This document shows positions 54,311 through 61,717 of a stretch of DNA of 64,000 nt, in pieces. The translations under genes and the position numbers were made by a program. The stretch covers positions 10,791,131 through 10,855,130 of the forward strand of contig OW121854.1 in assembly GCA_933228895.1 (NCBI GenBank), in the 5' to 3' direction. The notes beneath the pieces were generated by a model. That model made no database searches and was not told where the DNA came from. It saw only the letters and a list, made by a program, of their open reading frames with translations. The DNA comes from Platycnemis pennipes. Its lineage: Eukaryota; Arthropoda; Insecta; Odonata; Platycnemididae. Numbering within the stretch: the first letter of the stretch is position 1; each line of letters starts with the position of its first letter.

Positions 54311-54725
54311 TCAGTATTCACAAATAGCATTGCATTTTTTACACAATCTTATAAGTGGTGAGTTGCAAACATATGTGGATTTAGCAAATGGTATAAAAAA
54401 GGTTCGCTTCCTCCTTTGTTGAAGTTGTGGGACATGAAATTTTAACTTATGAAGAATCGCCCTGTTTTTGCCATACTTTATTATTTCATGTAAAAACTTA
54501 ACACCAATGCCCTTCCTGCTTACATGCAGCCTTACAAGCCCATAGATATTTAGTAAATTTTTATATGATATATAATTTTTGTTCATTGAATATACTTTAT
54601 ATTCCCTGTAGAAAAGAATTCTAAGGAATTGTTTCTGTATCCTTTCCAGTAAGACAATATATTTCTTTGCATAAGGCGACTCCACAATAGCTTCATATTC
54701 GAGTTTAAATTCGAATTTAGTTTAA
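54311..54725 (-). pseudogene. Jockey-like LINE (family G) RT C terminus
   Basis: The minus frame encodes LEYEAIVESPYAKKYIVLLERIQKQFLRIL (in pieces), SYKNLLNIYGLVRLHVSRKGIGVKFLHEIIKY (in pieces) and NSPLIRLCKKCN before a stop. The layout LEY..xW.P....LERIQK.FLR...SL..RR....FL..L...NSPL.R....N is the post-RT C-terminal region of Jockey/CR1-type insect LINEs. It is distinct from A, B and C, and 5'-truncated at about 54725. Confidence 0.75.
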
Positions 54726-54786
54726 ACTGTTCATCAGTATATCCATATGGACTTACGCGGAAGAAACCGCGGATCTTGAAAATAGA

Positions 54787-54949
54787 TAATATTATGCTAA
54801 TATATCCAGTGTTTTCTTGTGTATTCTCAAATTAATATTGCAAAACGTCAATGACCTCATGTGGGTCATTGTGGCATGAGGTCATTGATGCCTTACAATA
54901 TTAATTTGACAGCTCACAAGAAATCACCGGATTTATTAGGATAATATCA
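54787..54949. repeat. Fold-back MITE-like hairpin
   Basis: The arms 54787-54861 and 54875-54949 are imperfect reverse complements around a 13-nt loop, with a perfect inner TCAATGACCTCATG/CATGAGGTCATTGA and outer GATATTATGCTAATA/TATTAGGATAATATC. No coding capacity. Confidence 0.8.
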
Positions 54950-55594
54950 GCTATTATTAACTTACTACCGACAGAAAAACGTGACTTTTACTCCATGCAT
55001 TAGCCTAATTTTCTACATTTGCAGCTCTTAGGCGTATGTTTATCCAAAATATTTTTCTCCTGAGAGTCATTTCCCTGCCTAGGGAGTGCAATTACGTACA
55101 TTGTCCTTTTTATTTCAATCCATCGACATTTTAATCCTTGTTTTGTTCGCCAATGCTATCCTGGCGACAAGGCTTTCATGGATCGTGAATCTATACAAGG
55201 ATAAATGGCTTATTTCTTTTAAATGGAGCCCGAAGCATTGGACTGCCTCCCTCGAAGGCCACCCCATTGCCTTAGGGGGCGTGACCGAAGGGTGCATCTC
55301 CATGCATTGTACGGAGGTGGCTACACTTGGTGGTGGACTTGATTTCTATAACTACCGGCTACCCTGCACGCCACCTCGAGGAACACCCCCCTATCCCCTC
55401 ACGCCCCCGCCCTTTCACCCGTTTCAAGTGAATGAATGCCATGTAACATCCTGCAAAATTTGCCAGATGATGATACGCTGTATCGAAACCGGTCGCAACA
55501 AAAATTATATCCTGTGGACCAGCAAAGTATTTTTTCTCCCTTGTGTTCACCATGAAGGAGTTCCACAAAGTAACGCCACCCACCATTGCATTCA
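54950..55594. other. Unique sequence
   Basis: A plus frame (55086-55709) is open for 207 codons but ends inside LINE B sequence and lacks a recognised domain. A GC-rich CACCCCCCTATCCCCTC stretch lies at 55384-55425 next to a fragmentary LINE-tail-like CCCTGCACGCCACCTCGAGG. Confidence 0.35.
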
Positions 55595-56122
55595 TAAAAT
55601 TCGAGCAATTGATTGGCGAACTGACAGATTCAAAATGTCCTTCTTTCCTCCTACAATTAGGGATATGAATAGTGGTAAATATATCGAACACGAGTGTATT
55701 GATGGATAGCATAGGTAGATGAATGTTGGTATAAGGACCTTAAGATAACCAAACTAACAGAATTATATTGCTTGGTTGCTTGTTATTTTTATCTTTTTAA
55801 TGCACTGAAGTTTAGACAAGTTAATTAGATTAGATTAGATTGATTTGCGGTTGAGTTTCAAGGAGGCCCTGAGGCACTTAGACCTATTGGCCCATTGTGC
55901 CAACCACCCTTCTAAAGAAATCACCCATAAAGCCTGATCGCCTTGCTAAAGGCCAACAGGCCCCCTATGGGGATTTCCCTCACCTCCCTGGGTTCCAAAA
56001 ATGGACTAGTTAATTACTACTAATTCTTTTTTATGTATGATATGTACTGCATGTTTGGTGAGAATTCACCTCCTGCCACACGTCTTTATGGCGGCTTGGA
56101 GGGTATCATATAGGTGTAGATG
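55595..56122 (+). pseudogene. LINE family B 3' copy interrupted by a SINE-like insert
   Basis: Starts at ATTCGAGCAATTGATTGGCG, encodes DRFKMSFFPPTIRDMNSGKYIEH to a stop, and has a UTR interrupted at 55828-56007. It ends with a decayed hairpin and a TAGGTGTAGATGA tail. Confidence 0.85.
55828..56007 (-). mobile_element. 180-bp SINE-like insert with (AATCT)n tail and 9-bp duplication
   Basis: Flanked by AGTTAATTA at 55819-55827 and 56008-56016. On the minus strand it ends in three or more AATCT units and starts AGTCCATTTTTGGAACCCAGG. The interior contains GGGCCTGTTGGCC and TGGTTGGCACAATGGGCC. No tRNA A/B boxes are evident. The family is not recognised. A short retroposed RNA is the best explanation. 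Confidence 0.75.
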
Positions 56123-56894
56123 ATTGTTTTCCTTCCACACTTCCCTCTATCAGCTTCCTTGTTTGCAAGAATACAGCCTCCTTTCTATTTGACTGAGACA
56201 GTTCAAGGCAATGACCATCAAACAATCAACTAGATAGTACTCTTCCACAAAAATCAATTATGGCGTACGTGTTTCAGCTGTTTGGTCGTTATTGGCACCT
56301 AATGATAGCTTAACAGCTGAAACGCCTTGCATGTCATAATTGATTTTTGTGGAACGGTGATATGTATTTTTGTCGAGTCTTTGATATCGGTCCACTGCGC
56401 CTCGCCGCGGTGATAGTCACCTTCAAGGGAATGACAGTGAAGTTGAGAACTATTGGAATGTCATTTCCTTGAAAACTCATTTCGGTGCCTCTGGTCGGAA
56501 GGTGTGAACCCGTTACATTTTTATGCTCGTATTTTTTCTAAGGTTACTTACCCGAAGCAATAAGGCGAGTTCGCTGCTGGGGACCTTCGGGGCCAATTAT
56601 TCAACGACCTCGGAGCCGATGGGTCGAATCGTAATTGTTCCGGCAGCAGTGTCGAAGTTGGGAATCGGGCCCCTCGCATCGGATCGTCACATCGATTCCT
56701 CGATCGCAATATCGCGCAGTTGTGTGCCACGAAAACATGTACCACTGACATGAAACATATTAGACGTAAGAGTCACTTTCAACTACGTGGTAATTAAGGG
56801 ATTGTTTATCTATAATTCCCTAGACTGCATGGATAAGCAGCGTTGAAACCTGCTTCATTAGGGTGATTACAAAACCAGGACTTTTCGAAATGTT
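56123..56894. other. Unique sequence containing one fold-back
   Basis: Apart from the hairpin element at 56241-56356 I see only short unrecognised frames (56523-56753 plus, 56548-56751 minus, antisense to each other). Confidence 0.3.
56241..56356. repeat. Fold-back MITE-like hairpin
   Basis: CTTCCACAAAAATCAATTATG with GTTTCAGCTGTT on the left mirrors AACAGCTGAAAC with CATAATTGATTTTTGTGGAAC on the right, with a spacer of about 27 nt. No coding capacity. Confidence 0.82.
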
Positions 56895-59660
56895 CATCTA
56901 CATCTACATCTACACGATACCCTGCAAGCCACCGCGAGGGTGTGTGGCAGGGGGTGAAGGTCACCAAGCATTCACTACTAGCATGCAAGCAAGCAACTAA
57001 AGGGTCTCATGCAACTAGATTGTTAGTATCTATAGTATTTGAGGGGTTAATACATGCATCATGCACTACAGAATACTCTAAAATGTTTCCCCTACCTATC
57101 CCTTTCCTATGCTGCCTATTCTATTCTCTTATAGTACGGGGGAAAAATGCCATTTTGAATCTATCTGTACGACAATCTATCTCTCTAATCTTATTTATCT
57201 GGTCGAATCTAGCATAATACGCTGGTGTTTTCAATATGTGCCTAACATCTTCAGTAAAGCTATCCGATTAAAATTTCTGCAATAGATTTAATCTGAACTT
57301 TAATCTACGCTCTGATAATGATTCCCACCCTAATTCTTGTATTAATTCTGATACACTACTCAACCTATCGTAACACCTTTTGACGAACCTAGCTGCTCTA
57401 CGCTGCACACTGTCTAGTTCTCTCATCAAACCTAATTCATTAGGATCCCATACACTGGCTGCATACTCAAGGTGGGGCCTAACTAGTGAAAAGTAACATC
57501 GCTCTTTTGTCTTCTCATCACATTTCCCTAGTACTCTTTTTATAAATCCTAGCTTTCTCTTCGCTCGGCCGCATATTTCCCTTATGTGTCTTCCCCACGA
57601 TAAATCTTTAGTGATTGTTACACCTAAATATCTTACGGTTTCAACGTTTTCGATCTTCGTGTTATTAATTCTATAGGATCGCTCTATCGAATTATTCCTC
57701 CTCCAAAAATTGATAGCTACACACTTTTTAAGGTTGAGTTCTAACTGCCATTTGTCGCACCACTCTTGAATTGCATCTAAATCCTTGCTAAGTGATTTCG
57801 TGTCCTCTTCGTTCGATATACCCCTGTACACCACCGCATCGTCTGCAAAAAGTCTAAGGTTACTACTAACTACGGTACCCAAATCGTTTATGTATAAAAG
57901 AAATAGAAGCGGACCTACTACGCTACCCTGGGGAACTCCCGATGTGACTTCGATTGTGTCCGACATGATACCATCCATGACAACCCTCTGCTCTCGCCCA
58001 CTTAAGAATTCTTTTACCCAACATACAACGTCTTTATTTATACCAAAACTCTCTAACTTCAAGATTAATTTGTCATGAGGAACTTTATCGAAAGCCTTTT
58101 TAAAATCTAAAAATATCGCATCAACTTCAGTACTGCTTTCGCCGTGGACTAAAATATCGTGTACGAATAAAGTTAATTGTGTCTCGCAAGATCTACCTTT
58201 CCGGAACCCATGCTGGCTGTTTATGAGTAATCCCTGACTATCCAAATGCCCCATGATCGAACTGACTACTATGTGCTCAAATATCTTACAAGAGATTGAC
58301 GTGAGTGAAATGGGTCTGTAGTTACTAGGTTCTTCCCTATCACCGCTTTTAAATATAGGTGTAATGTTAGCTACTTTCCAATCCTTGGGTACTGTGTGGT
58401 TCTTTAGTGTTATATTGAATATTATTTCTAGATAGGGGGCTATTTCAGAAGCTAATGTTTTATATATTCTGTAGGGAATTTGATCGGGACTTGGTGCTTT
58501 GTTTTTACTTATGCTTTTTAACTGCTGCTCTATTCCGCGACATGAAATGTTTATTTCGGGCATTTGCTCACTGAAAGTGTTCGGCGGTGGTTCCACTGCG
58601 TTTTGTGACGATGAGTTGAATACACTTTGGAAGAAGGTGTTTAAAGTGTTGGCTTTTTCTACACTGCTGGTGACTCTGATTCCTTTATCATTTTTAAGTG
58701 TGTGCACTGTGGACTTATTTCCCTGTAGCTCTCTCACATATGACCAAAACGCTTTAGGATTGCTATCTAAATATTCTCCTAACATCTTGCTCTTGAAATG
58801 TGATAACGCTTGCCGACATGATTTCCTTGCTAATGCTCTCGATTTTTTATAGTTTTGAACTAGCTCATTTTTTTCCTCTACCGATAGACCCCGTCTGGCA
58901 TTTTTCATCTTAGCGTGGCATACCATTTGTCGCTTTAGTGATTTCCTAACCTCCGCGTTATACCACCTTGGCTCTGTATTATCACTAATATATTTACTTG
59001 GTATGTATTTATGAACTGCGTTACGGGTGACCTCAAGAAATTCTCTCCACGAATCCTCTGTATTTAATCCTTTGCTTTGTTCGCTGAATACATTAAACGC
59101 TTCCCTTAATTCCTCTTTCATACCGTCGTAATTTGCCTTGCCAAATAAGTACACCCTCCTCCTTGGTTTATAATGTCTTTCACCGCCTACAATAAATTTC
59201 GCATGCACTATTTTATGGTCACTAATTCCTGTGTCTGTAACTGTATTTAGAACTCGCTCGGGTATATTTGTTGCTAATAAGTCTAGAATGTTGTTTCCCC
59301 TCGTCGGCTCTGTTACTAGCTGTTGTAAAGAATGTGTCGTAAAGGTGTTCAACAGTGATTCGCAATGTTCTTTATCCTTACCTCCTGCAATGAAACTACA
59401 AGTATTCCAGTCTATCGAGGGGAGATTGAAATCTCCGCCTACTATTATTCCTCTATCATTCTTCCCAGAAAGTAATGTGCGTATCTCTGACTCTAGCTCT
59501 ATTATAGAATTGACGTCTGCGTCCGGTGGCCCGTAATATGCACCTACATATATCTGTTTTGCGTTACTACTTTTACTTTTAACGGAACACCAAATACTTT
59601 CTACATTTCGCTCTGAAATAAGTTCTCTTCTACTGCCATACGGGTCTTTCACAGCAAATG
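56895..59660 (-). mobile_element. LINE family A, best-preserved copy
   Basis: The reverse tail (three CATCTA units) is followed by a complete 3' UTR of about 200 bp and the ORF on the minus strand. The 5' end is truncated inside the endonuclease near 59655-59660, after the codons for AVKDPYGSR; beyond that the similarity to the copy at 41.8 kb stops. No target duplication is visible, as in many CR1/L2-type insertions. Confidence 0.9.
57268..59652 (-). CDS. Endonuclease/reverse transcriptase ORF of LINE A (5'-truncated, premature stop)
   Basis: 794 uninterrupted codons. The counted start is an in-frame GTG; the natural start was further upstream and is lost. Residues about 1-150 are the C-terminal part of an AP-type endonuclease (YYGPP 39-43, GGDFNLPSIDW 72-82, SDHK 144-147). 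A linker follows. The RT spans about 425-640: FKSGDREEPSNYRPISL, DFKKAFDKV 516-524, SGVPQGSVVGPLLF 571-584 and the catalytic LFADD 601-605. After that come LNLKKC, YLGVTITKDLSWG, RVLGKCDEKTKERCYFSLVR and VQRRAARFVKRCYDR. A CAA-to-TAA change at 57268-57270 ends the frame about 80 codons early, and related copies continue to FPRTIREQNRQ. This RT would copy its own RNA at a nicked target in the nucleus. The CR1/L2/Jockey superclade is inferred from motif layout. Confidence 0.92.
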   Translation of the reverse strand: MKDPYGSRRELISERNVESIWCSVKSKSSNAKQIYVGAYYGPPDADVNSIIELESEIRTLLSGKNDRGIIVGGDFNLPSIDWNTCSFIAGGKDKEHCESLLNTFTTHSLQQLVTEPTRGNNILDLLATNIPERVLNTVTDTGISDHKIVHAKFIVGGERHYKPRRRVYLFGKANYDGMKEELREAFNVFSEQSKGLNTEDSWREFLEVTRNAVHKYIPSKYISDNTEPRWYNAEVRKSLKRQMVCHAKMKNARRGLSVEEKNELVQNYKKSRALARKSCRQALSHFKSKMLGEYLDSNPKAFWSYVRELQGNKSTVHTLKNDKGIRVTSSVEKANTLNTFFQSVFNSSSQNAVEPPPNTFSEQMPEINISCRGIEQQLKSISKNKAPSPDQIPYRIYKTLASEIAPYLEIIFNITLKNHTVPKDWKVANITPIFKSGDREEPSNYRPISLTSISCKIFEHIVVSSIMGHLDSQGLLINSQHGFRKGRSCETQLTLFVHDILVHGESSTEVDAIFLDFKKAFDKVPHDKLILKLESFGINKDVVCWVKEFLSGREQRVVMDGIMSDTIEVTSGVPQGSVVGPLLFLLYINDLGTVVSSNLRLFADDAVVYRGISNEEDTKSLSKDLDAIQEWCDKWQLELNLKKCVAINFWRRNNSIERSYRINNTKIENVETVRYLGVTITKDLSWGRHIREICGRAKRKLGFIKRVLGKCDEKTKERCYFSLVRPHLEYAASVWDPNELGLMRELDSVQRRAARFVKRCYDRLSSVSELIQELGWESLSERRLKFRLNLLQKF

Positions 59661-59732
59661 TTGACGGGCTTAATCGGTTCTTGGTTCCAAATTAGATTAT
59701 AATAAAGGAGAGAATAGTTGGACTAGATCGGA

Positions 59733-60537
59733 CATCTGCATCTAAATCTACGCGATACCCTGAAAGCAACCGCGAGGGTGTGTGGCAGGGGGTGAAGATC
59801 ACCAAGCATGCACTACTGACATGCAAACAAGCTACTATAGGGTCTCCTGCAACTAGATTGTTAGCATCTATAGTTTTTAAGGGGTTAATACATGCATCAT
59901 GCACTGCAGAATACTCTAAAATATTTCCCCTACCTATCCCTTTGCTCTGCTGCCTATTCTGTTCTCTTATAGTACGGGGGAAAAATGCCATTTTGAATCT
60001 ATCGGTACGACAATCTAACTCTCTAATCTTATTTATCTGGTCGAATCTAGAATAATACGCTGGTTTTTTAAATATGTGCCTAACATTTTCAGTAAAGATA
60101 TCCTATTGAAATGTCTCTAATAGATTTAATCTGTACTTTCACCTACGCTCTGATGATGATTCCCACCCTAATTCTTTTATTAATTCTGATATACTACTCA
60201 ACCTATCGTAACACCTTTTAACGAACCTAGCTGCTCTACGCTGCACACTGTCTACTTCTCTGATCAAACATAATTCATTCGGATCCCATACACTGGCTGC
60301 ATACTCAATGTGCTGGCTGCATACTCATCCTCAAGGCCTAACTAGTGGAAAGTAACATCGCTCTTTTGTCTTCTCCTCACATTCCCCAAGTACTTTTTTT
60401 ATAAATGATTTTATAATTTCTAGCTTTCTCTTCGCTCGGCCGCATATTTCCCGGATGTGTCTTCCCCACGATAAAACTAGTGATTGTTATACCCAAATAT
60501 CTTATGCTTTCAACGTTTTCGATCCTCGTGTTACTAC
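59733..60537 (-). pseudogene. LINE family A, 5'-truncated copy with a local duplication
   Basis: Reverse tail and UTR, then RT C terminus on the minus strand with frameshifts. At about 60285-60335 the phrase TGGCTGCATACTCA appears twice, indicating a short tandem duplication at the RT segment encoding LEYAAS. It ends near 60537 in the segment encoding KIENVETV. Confidence 0.85.
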
Positions 60538-61244
60538 GTTCAGGAGTCAGGCAGGAGCTTCAAATTATAAAATATAACAATTTTCTTAAAAAATACACAT
60601 TTATTTAACTTTCACAGGCCTCTGTGTAGCGTGGGTGAATGTTTCACGCTATAGGTGAGTCCACAGCGTTCCAGGAGTGGTAGGCACAATTATCGTCTTT
60701 GTCCGATGGTTGTTGCGCATGCAGATAATTAATAAGGAGTTTTTAGTCTTCTTTACGGAAGGTAGGCGAGCTGTGAATGGGGAGCAGGGCAGTAGCAATG
60801 AAAACCCTTATATTGAAATATCAATAATTGCTATTTTTCTAAACGATGACCACCCAGACCGAATATCACTCGGACCTCTCTGCAGCATCCACATCATACC
60901 AATATCCGTTCTCAGAGACAACTGCTGATAAATATTGCATTTGCTGTTCATGATTGGTTAAACTTTTACGCTTAAGGACTTTTTGATCTATGTAACCCGT
61001 CTGTCATTTTCTACTATGATGTTTATTTGCGGTCCTGCCATACAATTTCCATTCTTTATCCACAAATCTGGATTCTGCACTTAACATGATTTGTTGATAT
61101 AAATGGTGAACGTTAAAAACATTTATTGAGTTTAATGTTCACCCAACGTTTACATAATTCTTTATCGATCCTTTCCTTCTTCGAGGAATCGAAAATATTT
61201 CCAAAGAAACCACTTTAGCAACAGGTAATGGAATATCTTCATAA
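60538..61244. other. Unique sequence between LINE A fragments
   Basis: AT-rich. A plus frame at 60677-60928 is unrecognised. No repeat signature. Confidence 0.3.
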
Positions 61245-61717
61245 ACCTGACTTTCTCTTGGCTCGGCCGCATATTTCCCGGGTGTGTCTTCCCCACGATG
61301 AATCATTATAATAGTTACACCTAAATACCTAATGGTTTCAACGCTTTCAATATTCTTGTTACTAATTTTATAGGATCACTCTATTCAATTATTCCTCTTC
61401 CAAAAATTTTATAGCCTCAAACTTATTAAGTATTAGTTCTAACTGCCACTTGTCCTTCCAGTCTTGAATTGCATCTAAACACTTGCTAAGAGATCCCCTA
61501 TCATCTTTATTTGATATACCCCTGCACATCATCTCTTCATCTACAAAATGTCTATTAACTACGGTACCCAAATCGTTAATGTAGAAAAAAAATATAAGCA
61601 GACCTATTGCGCTACCCTGGGGAACTCTCGATTTGACTGTGATTGTGTCCGACATGATGGCATTGATAACGACCCTCTGTTCGCGCCCACATAATAATTC
61701 TCTCATCCAAAATATCA
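61245..61717 (-). pseudogene. LINE family A RT fragment, target of the RTE insertion
   Basis: The minus strand covers the RT from CWMRELLCGREQRVVI through VPQGSAIGLLIFFFYINDLGTVV, a deleted catalytic region (RHFVDEEMMCRG in place of LRLFADDAVVYRG), NFLEEE and W..H to AEPRESQVYE. It has no tail of its own. It stops at the ATCATC tail of the RTE element, which apparently inserted into it. Confidence 0.85.

Noticed and set aside
55086..55709. 207-codon plus-strand frame with an apparent membrane segment at its start
   Set aside because: The last third is LINE B RT and UTR sequence, and the first part has no recognised domain, so the frame is a chance fusion.
103..61000. About 30 near-identical 50-bp blocks, superficially like a dispersed CRISPR-type repeat
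   Set aside because: They are irregularly spaced, on both strands, and each is the 3' hairpin and tail of a LINE adjacent to RT sequence.
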